Assembly (NCBI GenBank): GCA_003665825.1
Contig: QPFY01000001.1
Location: 923,001-987,000 of the forward strand
Source: Microbotryum silenes-acaulis
Lineage: Eukaryota > Basidiomycota > Microbotryomycetes > Microbotryales > Microbotryaceae
Length of the DNA stretch: 64,000 nucleotides
Direction: 5' to 3'
Both the position numbers and the translations under genes were made by a program. This document shows positions 22,394 through 34,210 of the stretch, one piece after another. The notes beneath the pieces are model-generated. The model was given only the letters and a program-made list of their open reading frames with translations. It was not told where the DNA came from and ran no database searches. The first letter of the stretch is position 1; every line of letters begins with the position of its first letter.

Positions 22394-25305
22394 ATGAGCG
22401 TCGTCAAGACGAACGTGTTTGCTCCTCGCTTCGACTCGACGACGGGGAGCAACACGGTCGCCCCTCCGACGCGAAGTGTGTCCGAGCTGCTCACGTCCAG
22501 ACCAGCGTCGTCCTCGTCCCTGCCGCCGTCTCAGCACTATGTCGTATTTTGCAAGGCGAGTCGTGGCGAAATTCGCTCTTCTCAATCCCTCGCTGACCCT
22601 GTACTAATCTCTCCTTTCGATAGCAGATCGTGTTGCAGAGGCGGCTACGCAACATGTTTGGCCTGACCGGCTTCGCGGCCTACTGTTTGCTCTTGCTCGC
22701 CGTGTTTGATCCCAAACAACTTCCAGGTCTGTCAGGAGAGGAAGAGCTGCTCGCGTCATGTGCTCACTATCACTTTCGTTTTGTTCGCAGGCTCGCTCGT
22801 CAACTTTGGTCCGGTGTTGCTCTTCTCCCCCGTCGTCTTCTTCGGCGCACTCCCGCTCTTCATACATCGCAAGAGCACCATCAGCAGTCAGTTTCAAACA
22901 CCTGGTACTCTTCTGAGTATATCGCTCCAGTCCTGACCTCTATAGCACCCGATCTGCTTCTCCACAGCCGGGATCCCATCAGCTTCGACCCCATTCGCTC
23001 AACTCGAGTCGCTGCGACGGCCGGATGCCGTCACGACCTTGATCGTCTATCTCGTCGCCGTTGCACCCATTCACTTCTCCTACGTGTGGTGCACGAGCTA
23101 TACATCCCGCGAACCGCGGCTCGGATGGTTGTTCTATCACTCTGGGTCGGTCAGCGTTTTCCGCTGCGAAAGATGCCTGAGCATTGGTCTGACCCATGCT
23201 ATCACCCTTCATCAGTCGTGATGCGTACCAAATCAATGAACGGCGGATACTGTTGCTGCTGTTGCATCTCACCCTCGCTGCCTGTGCAACCTTCGACCAC
23301 GCCGTCAACTCAAAGTCGAGGGTTCAGTTTGATGATGGATCGGCGGTCAGTAGGGGTCCAACAGTCGTGGTTGGTGTAGAAGTCAACAACTTCATACTTG
23401 TGATCTCGTTTCACACAGCGTCCTATCCCGCAGCGATTGGCGATAAGAGCTCAAGCTAGACTCCCCACCGTTATGCGCTCCGTCCTCATAAGCAACGCCC
23501 TCTTCTATTCGAGCTACATCGTCCTGCGCCGGCCAGTGCTCAAGTTCCTCGTCGTTAACTTTGCTGGACCTTGGGCAAGGTCGGTAGATGGACTACAACG
23601 TTGTTCTGGCAGGGGGATTGCTCAACTCACATCATCATCACTTGCGCTACAGACCGTACCTCTACTCGCTCCTCAAGCACAACGCAGCCTTTTCGCTCAC
23701 CCTCGCCAGTCGGTCGCTGATGAGCTCGCTGCTCGTCTTTGGTGTCTGGGAGGCGGCTCACGTCTGCTTCGACGTGTATGCGAGTCAAGTGAGTCTATCG
23801 CGGGTAGAAGTCTCGGTTTGTGGGAGTCATCTCATCAATCCGCTTTTATCTGCCTGGATTCTTAGCCCCTCAACATCTCGCATTTTTCGGTCAACCCCAA
23901 CCAATGTCTCTTGTCGGGTCTTCGGAATACGGATGCATACTATCAGGTGAGACGCATGAGTGTCGACAAGTGGTCTAGCCAATCGACTGATCCTTCCCTG
24001 TCGGGTTTTCATTGAAGCAATTCGCCTTCCTCGAGCTCGAGAACATCACCCTGACGAGTCCAGAGAGGAGAAAGGCCATCTTCACCGACATCAAAGCCGA
24101 CAATGCTCAAAGAGGAGCATGGGCCGAGATCTCGAGGGAGTGCTTGTTGCTGATCGGGAAGGAGTTGCAAAGGGCAAAGGGGAGAGGCAAGGTGCAAAGT
24201 GAGTTTGTGTGGTGCTGCGGTAGGCGCCAATTACACAGGCTGACGATAAAAACTCGGTCTCGCAGGCCCGCCGTCCACAACATCGAGTCCATCAACCTCG
24301 ACTCTGACCTCAAGTCATTCCGCCTCGAGCGTCCCCGTACGCAACGAGAACGTCTTCCAGCCAACGAAGAAGACTTTCCTTGATACTCTCGCTGGACCAT
24401 CCTCAGCACCAGCACCTACGGCTAGATCAACGGGCGTTTCGACGACCTCTTCTTCCTTGTCTACATCGACAACTTCTTCTCGAGTGCCTTCCATCTTCCA
24501 AACGGCGACGACGCCGACGACAGCTGCGACGTCGTCGATCTCTGCAGCGGGGTCATCAGTTGCTTCCGCCGTTTCGGGAACGCTCTCATCGACGACGAGT
24601 AGCGCTTCCAAGTCTTTGGAAGCGAGGTTGAGCTCATGGATCCCCACGCCTTGGCAAGGGTCGATGTTCACGACGCTGCCGACACATGTCATGGACGTGT
24701 GCGTTGCAAGGAGGAGAGAGGTCGTTTGTGCGATACATGGTGAGTGCACCCGATGCGCTTCATCGTCGTCGTGTGTGCGCTGCATTACTTACACAATTTC
24801 CCTACACAGCTCTCTCCAATTTCCTATGCGCTTCACTGAAGGAAGACACGTACGGCGTCGCGCAACGCGACATCCCACGCGTGCTCGAGGCTTTCGTCCT
24901 CTACCTCAACACATTGGACGTCCTCGCTTCCAGTCTGTCAAGCACCGCGGAGGCAAGCAGTAGTAAAAAAGCGAAGGAGCAGCTACAGACGAGGATCTCG
25001 GAATCGATTGGGCAGGTCCAATTAGGTAGGTGAAGATGAGCCCGCAGCCTCACAATTAGTGCTTCTTTGTGCTGACCGTGTCTGCGGCGTCAATGCGCAT
25101 ACCTACAGCTCTGAGGGAAGGGATTCGAGAGCTCCTAGCGGAGTTCGAGCCGTTCCTTGCTACTGAATTCCGTGAGTCCCTTGAAGACCCGAGACGTCGA
25201 GTCGAGTTGCCGCCTTGCGGATCCTAACTTCGGGAATTCCTTTGGTTCTCAGGTTTCCCGACCAATGTGGCGCATCGATTGCAGCTAATTGCGGATTGGG
25301 GTTGA
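22394..25305 (+). CDS. NDC1: NDC1, membrane nucleoporin / spindle-pole anchoring protein
   Basis: 677 residues. It anchors nuclear pore complexes, and in yeasts spindle pole bodies, in the nuclear envelope. Thirteen exons close in phase: 22394-22555, 22624-22726, 22791-22886, 22968-23145, 23216-23345, 23419-23579, 23653-23788, 23866-23946, 24018-24198, 24266-24739, 24810-25025, 25109-25171, 25253-25305. The N-terminal half has about six hydrophobic segments (AAYCLLLLAVF, LIVYLVAVAP, ILLLLLHLTL, SLMSSLLVFGVWE). The cytosolic half has the family pattern FLELENITL...RRKAIFTD...WAEISREC, a Ser/Thr-rich linker and SLKEDTYGVAQRDIPRVLEAF. The first intron appears to use a GC donor (AAG|GCGAGT) with a TACTAAT branch point. 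The identification rests on this C-terminal pattern and topology. Confidence 0.87.
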
Positions 25306-25751
25306 GCGATGAGAGCGGGGACTGGTGAGGTGGTGACGTTGTAATGCATACAAGATCAAGTGAAGTGCTCGGCCGAGACGCCCCGGTGACGGCACCTCGC
25401 CTATCACTACAGGATGGAACTGCCGTCCAAAGCACAGAGCTACGGACCGCAGTTAGCAGACCGAGCCTTTCTGAAGTAAAATGTAGTTATGCTCGCTCGG
25501 TCGGATCTCTGATGCTCTTGGCTCGACCGGCAGAATGGCGATCGCCGATTTATTCGCGCCGGCTCCGCAAGAAAGCTTTGCCGTCCTCCGGTTCCGAGAG
25601 GTTCCGAGTGGGAGACGCAGTGTCCGGCAATCTGGCCGAGTGTGCGCGGCTCAGCGCTCAATCGCCACCCCGCACTTGCCCAGAGTTGTCTCACTACCCT
25701 TCCATCGTACTTGACTCGCACCACTACGGACCAAAACAAGACAAGGTCACC
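25306..25751. other. Intergenic, 5' region of acetoacetyl-CoA synthetase
   Basis: No gene seen. The last 100 bases before 25752 are the likely leader (CACTACGGACC...GTCACC before the ATG). Long frames here are antisense or upstream extensions without motifs. Confidence 0.5.
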
Positions 25752-28367
25752 ATGCCCGTTTCGCCACGAACGATCTTCTACCGCCCGACGGCCAAGGAAG
25801 TCGAAGCGACATTGGACTCGCAGTTCCGGCGCTATGTCAACAAGAAGCGAGGATTGCACCTCAGCGACTATTGGGACCTGCACGCATGGTCGTTGGAGGA
25901 TTTGAATGAGTTCTGGAGTCAGTCATTCTACCTACTCGTTGTTTTTTGGTCCGGTTCGAAGGGGGGATGTTCATTCGTTGGCGCTACCTACGGAGTTTAA
26001 GTCACGAAAAATAGTTATGAAAGCACTTCGGGCGGTCGATCGGGTCGACCTCGTCGTGGCTGTAGAGATTAGGTATGACTATAAGAGTTGACTTCTTTTT
26101 CTTTTCTTTTTCCGTACACAGCCGACATGTGGGACTTTACCGGTATCGTGGGAGAGAAAGAGTGCGTTCACCTAGCGCTTGTTGGGCTTCTACCCCACCT
26201 ACATACCGGGCGACTGAACCCGAAGCAGGATCGAAAAGCTCAGGAGTTGACTCGGCTTTCTTCGTCGTATGGTACAGAAAATTGCTCTTCGATTCGTCGC
26301 AACCTATGGACCGCGTGAACCCGCGCTTGATCCGAGCTAAGATGAACTACGCCGAAAATACTCTCATGGCCCATTCTAATGCCCGATCAAAGACAGCCAA
26401 AGCCATCATTTCGGTCGCTGAACCTTCGGTCCCTTCTTCCTCCCCAAAATATCTCGAATCGACACATTTGCGCACAATGACCTATGAAGAGCTGTACCAA
26501 GAGGTGCGCAAGTTGGCGCATTCGCTCAAAGCCATGGGCGTCGTTGCGGGCGATCGGGTTGTGGCTTTCTCGCCTTCGAATGTCGAGGTCATCGTCATGA
26601 CTTTGGCGGCTGCTTCCCTTGGCGCGGTATGGAGTAGTTGTCCTTCGGAATTTGGTGTCAAGGCCGTGTTGGAACGATTCACACAGGTGGGTATTATTGT
26701 TGAGAACCATCTATCTCAAAGCTCCCGGCTGACTCATCCTGTTCAAAACCGCTTTTGTTACTCAGATCGAGCCCAAAGTGCTCATAACCGGTGATCGCTA
26801 TCGCTACAATGGCAAATCACTCGACGTCATCCCCAAGCTGCTTGAGCTTCTCGAAGGTCTACCGACAGTCAAGCACGTCGTCATGGTCGGCCAACTCGAA
26901 AAGGACCGAATTTCGAAGGTCCCGTTTCCGAAAAACACTCACGGTCGTTCCTGGGCACACTACCATGAGGTCATCAAAGCAGGTGAGGGAGCGCCGGCCG
27001 AGATCCAGTTCACGAGGATGGACGCCATGGCTCCGATCTTTGTGCTGTACTCGTCTGGAACGACGGGCAAGCCCAAGGCGATTGTTCACACTATCGGCGG
27101 CATGGTCTTGTCGCAAAAGATGGCAAAGTGAGTTCTACCCACGTAGCAAGCTGAGTTCAGGTGGCTGCTGATCTGTTTTTCTCTCGTCCGTTTAGTTCGT
27201 GCCACAACAACATGAGCGCCGACGCCGTCTTTTTGCAATTCTCGACCCTCGGATGGATGATGTGGAACTACGCGCTCAGCACGCTTATGAACGGCTGCAC
27301 GATGATCGCCTACGACGGATCGCCTCTCGCTCCTCTCGGTATCCTCTTCTCCCTGGTGGACGAGTATAAATGCACCCACTTGGGCATCTCCCCGCGCTTC
27401 CTACAGACGCTCGATAACAACAACTACTTCCCCAAAGAGCATCATTCGCTGAAGTCCTTGAAGGTTATCGCTACCGCTGGGTCGGTACTCAAGGCCGAGT
27501 TGTACGACTGGGTTCGCGACAACGTCGGTCCTAAGGTCTTCATTAACAACGGTACCGGAGGAACGGACATTTGCAATCTGTACGTGCAAAGCTTTTCAAC
27601 ATCCCCGGAATTCCATCCGCTGACCCATTCTTTGGCACGTCCATGACTCCAGTTTCGTGGGTGGTGTTCCTTCCTTACCTGTGTACCATGCCGAGATCCA
27701 AGCCCCTGGGTTGGGCATGGACCTGCACGCCCTCGATGACAACGGCAAGCCCGTCATCGACGCACAAGGAGAGATGTGCATCCTGAAGCCGTTCCCCAAC
27801 ATGCCCCTCGGGTTCTGGAACGACGAAGGCGACAAGCGCTACCGAGCGTCCTACTATGAGGCGTACAAGAACCCCATCTGCTGGACCCAGGGTGATTGGA
27901 TCGAATTGCATAGCGTTACGGGCGGGTGCACCGTCTTTGGACGAAGTGACGGCGTGTTGAACCCTGCCGGTGTTCGTTTCGGAAGTGCGGAGCTTTACTC
28001 GGTCGTCGAAGAGATGCGGGACATCGTCGAGGACTGCATCGCTGTTGGTCAGAAACTCCCCGATGGTGACGAACGCGTTGTCCTCTTCGTTTTGCCCAAG
28101 CAGGGAAGCTTGACCTCTGAATTGCGCAAGCGCATCAACGACAACATCCGCACCCAACGTTCCACACGCCATGTCCCTGCTGTGATGATCTATTGTCCCA
28201 AGATACCTTACACGGGTAATGGCAAGAGGCTCGAAATCCCCGTCAAGAAGTTGGTCAATGGCGCCAAATTCGAGTCGTTGAATCTTAGTTCGGCCGAGGA
28301 TCCCGAATGCCTCAAGTTCTTCATCAACCATCCTGAGTTGGAACTTAAAGTCAAGGCCAAACTTTGA
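25752..28367 (+). CDS. AACS: Acetoacetyl-CoA synthetase (acetoacetate-CoA ligase)
   Basis: 691 residues. It activates acetoacetate with ATP and CoA, feeding ketone bodies or leucine breakdown products into acetyl-CoA and sterol metabolism, probably in the cytosol. Six exons in phase: 25752-25917, 26122-26161, 26278-26686, 26766-27127, 27196-27579, 27653-28367. ANL-superfamily signs: YSSGTTGKPKA (phosphate loop, about residue 310), then GTGGTDICNLFVGG, an AACS-type A5 region distinguishing it from acetyl-CoA synthetase. GDWIELHS and FGRSDGVLNPAGVR form the hinge, and GNGKRLEIPVKKLV carries the C-terminal catalytic lysine. Length agrees with the family. The second exon is only 40 nt. The start ATG follows GTCACC and gives the conserved DYWDLHAWS near residue 36. 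Confidence 0.93.
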
Positions 28368-28671
28368 GGGGTGTGTGTTTGCAGGGTTCTCTTCTTGTCC
28401 TACTAGATTCTTGAGGATGTAATAGAGGCACTGCGGAAGATGGGAAGCGGAGGCTGGTGAGAGGGAGAGACGGTCACGTGACTGAGATCTGCGATATGCG
28501 CACGTGCGAGATCGGATCGAGAGCGCGACGGCTCACCGTTACCTTCGGACCAAAGCCGTCTCGTGCTTCCCCACCTCACCTCTCGCAATTCTTGAGTTAG
28601 GCGTGCACACCCGCATTCACGCCTTTATTACTCCTTACACGACGGATCTCTTATCCACACCACCCTCCGCC
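28368..28671. other. Short intergenic, 3' end of AACS and promoter of TLC-like gene
   Basis: 304 bases with no gene. It should contain the AACS terminator and the promoter of the next gene. CACGTG-like sequence occurs near 28475 (TCACGTGAC). Confidence 0.5.
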
Positions 28672-30460
28672 ATGTCATCAGCGATGTCACCCCTCGTCAA
28701 ACTCGCACTCGATTCGCGCTGGGCGTACTTCGGCGTTTGCTGCGTCGTGTCGGTGCTTTCACTCACGTTCTGGTACTATGCGGTCGTTTACGCGTTCGGA
28801 TTCGATTCTACACCCAAGGAGGCTTTTGGAGATAAGGAACGAAGCTTAAGGATAGCTCAGAGTGAGTTGACGTGCTCTCATGCACTTTCTGCAGTGACCG
28901 GGTTTGGAGTGCGAGCGCGCGAGCAGTAAGGTGGCACGCGCCTCCTAAGGCCGCCCCACCGAAGCAGGTCGGCGCGGCCTCGGGCTGGCATGGGTGGCGT
29001 CACCCCAATCGCTTTGCGCCCAGCGCTTCAGATTTGACTTACAATGTCTCTGATTCATTTCTTGATCCCCATGGTCAGGTAAACAGCGATCTTGGGTCCT
29101 GACAGGAACCGCGGCGTTCATCATGACTATCGCCTCGATCCCGTTCAACTACGACTTGCTTCGCCATGGTCTTGACCCCCGCTACGTTCAGCGACGAGAG
29201 GCGTTGGCTCGAGCCGTGGTCGCTTTTTTTGTGGCGTATTTGAACACGGTGAGCTCAATTGGTTTGAAGCTCACAGGTGCGCGGGATAAGCCGTGGCCTC
29301 TGATTCGTTGAAGCTAACAGGAGTCTTCTATGCTTGCTCGCTACTCGGCAAATTTTTCCCACTGCTCTCGCCTTTGTCGTAAAATCTAGGATCTCCTCAT
29401 TGGAAGCATACGTTACCGTCAACAAGTCACCTTGCTTACCGGTTGGATCCATCACATCGCCTACACCATCCTGCTCGGCTTTGTATGTCGGTAAGCCTCG
29501 CACGCTGCCAAGATCGGTTGATGTGCCCTCAAGGACCTGACGCATGCCTCCGCTCATAGACGAGACATCTGTCACATTTTTTGTGGTGCCGCTATGATGG
29601 AGGTGAGTCATGACCTTCGCGAAGCCTTTCGCGGGGACTCTGACCTGACCCCTGACCTTCGTCCGCAGCTACCTACCGCCGTTCTTGCACTGTCCATGCT
29701 TGTCCCGCGCACACGATCCGACCTCGTCTTCACTTCCCTGTTCTTCCTGACCCGCATTCTCTACCACGTCATCCTCATCGCTGTTTACGCGTCCAAACAT
29801 GGTGTCGCATACTCGTCCGGTCTCGACATAGTCGATCCGACATATATCCCTCTGGTTGGGCTGATCCTCGCCGCCCCTTTGCACGTGTTTTGGTTTTCTT
29901 CGGCTCTAGTGGGGATGCTGAAGAGGAGGAGAAAGGCTCGTTCGGTTGCGATGTTGCCTGCAACCGCGACTAGCGCTGTCGACCAGTCCCGCACCTCAAT
30001 CACCGACGCCACAAAAGCCGAAGCCCTCACCGCACGCAAAGTTGTTGCTCAACGACCCAAGCTGGTCTCTCTCGCCTCGTCCTACCTCTCGAGTCCTCGC
30101 CCTTTCCTCCACGTACGCACCCCTCTCCCGAACCCAATCGCATCGACTCGACCTCTCCCCTCCCCTTCCCGCCGTCATCTCCTCGAACAAGAAGTCCGCG
30201 ACTTCTTCCTCCAAGCCCGTCGGGACCTCTTACCCCTCGGAGCCCAAAACTGGCTACAAAGGGACGAGAACGATATTCTGAAAGCCCAAGTCTTGGGACC
30301 TAGTTTGAATTCGGTGAGGTTGCAGGCGGGGAGGTTGAGCGCTACGGGTGGGGCGGATGTGAGGAGGTTTGGGGGAAAGGTTAGAAGGAGCTTGTTGGAG
30401 GGAAGCGGGTTGCCTTTGGGATTGGGTCGTGGGGTGAGGAGGGCCACGGAGACAGCTTGA
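28672..30460 (+). CDS. Multi-pass membrane protein, TLC-domain-like
   Basis: 431 residues from five exons: 28672-28861, 29079-29248, 29390-29490, 29560-29602, 29669-30460, all in phase. Hydrophobic segments occur near residues 19-42, 68-82, 105-120, 140-155, 172-186, 192-215 and 230-255. The core DLLIGSIRY...LTGWIHHIAYTILL...MELPTAVLAL...TRILYHVILI...PLHVFWF resembles fungal TLC (TRAM-LAG1-CLN8) proteins: a His pair, an E-x-P-T motif, an Arg-Ile-x-Tyr-His segment and a final HxFWF. Such proteins sit in ER or vacuolar membranes and some act on lipids. It lacks enough motif detail to be called ceramide synthase. The basic, Ser-rich C-terminus (from about residue 265) is probably cytosolic. Function is not established. 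Confidence 0.7.
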
Positions 30461-30676
30461 CTTTGTGCAATGTCGAGGTAAACTTGTAAGATTTGTTGAT
30501 TAGTCTTCCGTGTCCTCAACTCGGCTTAGTCGTTCCGCATTGAGCGCATGTTAATACTAGAGCTTAGTGTCTCCACTTGAACGGGTACCTAATTGTCCCG
30601 CTCATAAAGAGGATCATACGAATGCAACAACTTTGTAAGACGAAATTAGTACCAGTTTGGACAATCAAGCGCTTCC

Positions 30677-32691
30677 TCAGGACCCCATGAAAACGACCCA
30701 CACTCCCGTCCCCATCGTCAGCCCACCCATCACCATGGTCCACCTCCTCAACAACCTCTCCACCCTTTCCTCTCTCTCTGCCAACTTACGGAGCCAACCG
30801 ACCTTCCTCAATCTGTCAATCGACCGATCCAAAATACTCCTACCTCTCATCACCCCTTGCTTCCTCCCCATCTCCCCCAATTCCATCCTATCCCCCACTT
30901 CTTCAAATCCTCTCATCAGAGTCCAAACGGTCGACCAAAGCACTTGTCCATCCAAGTGAGGTAGAGGGAGTAAGTTGAAGAAAGCCAGAGCTAGACTGAG
31001 GCCTAGGAGGTGGGAATAGAAGCGTTCGATCGTGCGGAGATATAGGAGAGGGATGAGGCGCGTTCGAGGGAGGTCGGTCGTGATAGATACTGTTTTCGTG
31101 TGGGTATCGAGAGGATGGCTGAGTCGTGAATTTTGTGCGAGGGTTCAGGTTTGGGCTTACCTTGGTGCAATACTGCCGTTCTCGGACCTTGGTAGATGAG
31201 AATTTGGGTAGTCCCATCAGGAGAAAGAGTGTCTTCCACTCCGATGCGTAGGATGTGTTGGTCGCTCTTCAGGCTCGTACACTTCTGAGCAGTCAGACTA
31301 CACCCTCGATCGTCCAGACATCGGGTAGGACCTTGCTTCTTAGACGGAGGGGAGAAGATGGACGAAGGTTCCAAGCATGCGTACGAGACTGCCGAAGCGC
31401 CGTGTTGGAAGCACAGTCGATCGGTCTGGGTCGATGCCGGTGTGCAACAGGAGGGAAGTGCTTGATCCGACGGGTTGAAGAGGGTCGCGTCGAGACACCA
31501 CCCTAGAGAGTTGTAGGATGAACTTGTCGACGTGCTGGGTTCGGATGAGAGATAGTCTGCCCAGAGGGTCGAAGGTGATGATGACGAGTCCAATTCGAGA
31601 TCGTCAAGATGGGTGATTTTGATTCGCGGTGGCAGAAGTTCATAAAGAGGCGATGTCTGGCCGGAAGGAAGGAAGGAAAGGTCAGGATGGCCGCGAACTG
31701 GACAATTCGAAAGATGCCCCGAAAAAAATCAGACCTACCAGATCAACTTCCGTCACGAGCACGCCTCCTTCTACCGACTCATAGAACACCCTCGTGAAAA
31801 GGCTCCCCCATCCCAGTCCATTAGAGCTGATAAGCCACGTGATTCCGACGAGGAGCAGGTTATGCCATACGCCTGCAGCGGCGATCCGAAGATCGGTCGT
31901 CGAGCTCGCCACAGAGGAGTGGGATGTGGTCGACGAGGGTAGCTCGACGTAGAATGTGGGGACAATGAGATTTAAGCGGAAGCCGATTGAGAGTAGCGGG
32001 ATGGATTCACTGCTCGAGGGACGTAGAAAGTGGTGTCAGGGAGTCGGATTTGGGCAGCAAGGTTAGAACAAGACGTACGATGCCGCTGCTAGAGCATGAC
32101 CAAGCTCGTGAAAGACTTGCGAAGAGAAGAGAGCGACGAGAACAAGCGGCAACGAGTCGTACGAGTGCGTGAGGCCAGGGATCTGAAGATAAACCCGCGC
32201 GTTAGGGGCTACAGGCAGAAATATTGATCACGTGGTCTGGTCATGCTCACGATCGGCTGGAGCAGCAGCGATTCCGAGGGTGGGGGCTGCAATTGCTTCG
32301 TTGCGCGCTTGATGAGACCCTGCACGACACCCAATGAGTTAATTGGGTCCGGTTGCGAGGTTGCGTAGAGTTGGAGTAGTGCATAGACGCCCTTGCACGC
32401 CGCAGTTGCGAGAACGAGCTGAACAACGACCAGGCCGGACACAACGACCAAGGTCGCGAGATCCCAATACAACGCAAGCACACGCGTTCCTCCTTCTGGC
32501 CGACGACGAAAGGTCTTGAGAAAGAGACGAGGCACATCGTTGAAGGTGGTCGTCGAGGCGTGCAAGGACAGAGGCTGCAACTCAACCGTAGACGATGCTG
32601 AAGCTGACCGAGCGCGCCGAGTGAGGCGAACGTAATTGATGACGACCCAAAAGGTTGCGAACGCGAGCAACAGCGACGTAGGGACGGGCAT
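30677..32691 (-). CDS. Site-2 protease (M50 intramembrane metalloprotease)
   Basis: 574 residues from five exons: 32691-32251, 32182-32079, 32009-31739, 31656-31161, 31089-30677. It cuts membrane-bound transcription factors of the SREBP type within the bilayer; in fungi this activates the Sre1 sterol/oxygen response. The zinc motif HELGH is at about residue 172, encoded by a 104-nt exon. The third zinc ligand lies in NLLPLPHLDG near residue 476-485. Between them are RIAAAGVWHNLLL, typical of metazoan-type S2P, and a Cys-rich lumenal insert (CLDATLFNPS, CCTPAS). The N-terminal membrane segment is MPVPTSLLLAFATFWVV. It is divergent from the PEBP gene, with only 167 bp between start codons. Basidiomycete orthologues have been named STP1; no symbol is assigned here. 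Confidence 0.92.
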
Positions 32692-32858
32692 CTATGTCGG
32701 TGTCATATGTTGTGGGTTGCCCGTCAACGGCGGCGGGTGAGGTGGGGAGAAGGAGGTGTGATCGAACACGCCAAGACGGCGAACTCGGGCCGGCGAGATG
32801 ACCACAGAACTGTCTCTCTCTCTTTCCCTCCTTCTTCTAACCTACAACACCACACACT
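32692..32858. promoter_or_regulatory. Compact divergent promoter, site-2 protease / PEBP
   Basis: 167 bases separate two start codons on opposite strands. The PEBP-proximal half is CT-rich (CTGTCTCTCTCTCTTTCCC). Shared regulation is possible but unproven. Confidence 0.5.
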
Positions 32859-33953
32859 ATGAACGGACCACTCAAGACTGTACACTCGGCGTAAGTGCCC
32901 ATTTGATCAGAGGCGTCTACCTGTCTCCTCCGTCCCATCTCACTCCCTGCAGTGGCGACCCCCACACACCGAGACTCGACGACGGCATCATTCCCCGAAC
33001 CAACCTCTAAAGCCATCCTCCGCAGATGAGTGCGCACCGTGACTGACACCTCGCATCCTCTTACACAGACTCGAAAAGGCGGAACTACTGGGTACACCTT
33101 ATCTCCCGTCGTCGTTTCGGCCTCAGGTGTTGCTCCAAGTCAGCTTTTCTTCGACGGGGGTGTCGGCGCAGTTGGGCAACGAGTTGACCCCTGCCGAGAC
33201 CAGGGAGACACCCGTCATTTCGTTCGTCACAGAGGTCAGTCAATCAAACAGATTGCTTTGGCCAACATGTATGAAAGGTGGACTAAACTCCAGCTTGTGC
33301 TTTTCCCTTGCTCGACGTACTACGCTCGCGCTTGCCGGACTCCGGGCATGACTCGACCACATAGGACACGGACTCGACCTATGCAATCCTGAGCTTCGAC
33401 CCCGATGCCCCCTCACGCGAGGACCAAAAATTCGGTCCTTGGCGTCATCTCATCCAAGGTGGTCTCAAAGTGAAGCCCGAATCGACCGAGGTGACCGTGA
33501 CCGAAGAGCCGCTTACGCCGTGGGTTCCTCCTAGTCCGGGTCAGGGAACTGGGTAAGTTTACAGGACGTTGTCAGAGAAAGGTGAAGCTCTGATTTCGGG
33601 CTGCGGCTGAATCCCACATTTCTCCTACCAGTCCTCACCGTTATTGCTTTGCGTTGTACAAACAAACTCAAACGATTTTGCCGATGGCCGAACAATCGCA
33701 CATCCAGGGCAACGAACGACCCGAGCGTCGCACTTTCAAAGTCGCCGACTTTGCGCAACAGAACGGGCTTGAGTTGATCGGGTTCAACTACTTTTTGGTC
33801 AGTGAGTAGAAAAAAAAAAGGGGGGGGGGGGGGGGGGGGGGGGTTGAAAGGAAGGCACCCGCCGACGAATGATGTACCGTTTCTGCTCGATCATGCTGGA
33901 ATATCTTGCTCTCCTCTCTTTCAGTGCGAGAACCCTTAAAGACTATGGCTTGA
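32859..33953 (+). CDS. Phosphatidylethanolamine-binding protein (PEBP/TFS1 family)
   Basis: 194 residues from five exons: 32859-32890, 33069-33234, 33365-33552, 33632-33801, 33925-33953. PEBP fold markers are SFDPDAPSRED (anion-pocket CR1), GPWRHLIQG, and PSPGQGTGPHRYCFALY (CR2 with the ligand-binding Pro-His-Arg). Fungal members such as Tfs1 inhibit carboxypeptidase Y and modulate Ras signalling; the role here is inferred from family only. The start is chosen because MNGPLKTVHSA joins in phase across a 178-nt intron to LEKAELLGTPYLP. The last exon adds only ten codons. The last intron holds a long A/G homopolymer (33810-33843). Confidence 0.92.
33810..33843 (+). repeat. A10-G24 homopolymer inside a PEBP intron
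   Basis: Ten A followed by about 24 G, starting 8 nt after the 5' splice site of the last PEBP intron. The exact length is likely to be unreliable in any assembly. It could form a G-quadruplex in the nascent RNA. Confidence 0.9.
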
Positions 33954-34210
33954 GTGTGACGGTACAGTCTGAGTAGCACATATTTTTGACGAATTCAGTA
34001 AGCAGACGAAATGAGAACCCCATGAGTATGACCTGGAATGCACGATTCCCACCCATCTTGCCAAATCGGGATCTTGTCAGCCGAGGCACTGGCATAGGCA
34101 CTGCCTGCGCGCCTGCGCCTGCACGTCACTCTCTGCCGGTCTGCCTCCACACTGCACGAGCGCCCGGCGTCTACAAGCTCCTTTTCGCTTGCCTACCGCA
34201 ACCGTTTTCG

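Noticed and set aside
23588..23950. Open frame starting MDYNVVLAGGLLNSHHHH as an NDC1 exon start
   Set aside because: Its first part is intronic. A GT donor at 23580 and CAG acceptor at 23652 join GPWA-R to PYLYSLLKHN in phase, removing the His run; the apparent frame shift disappears.
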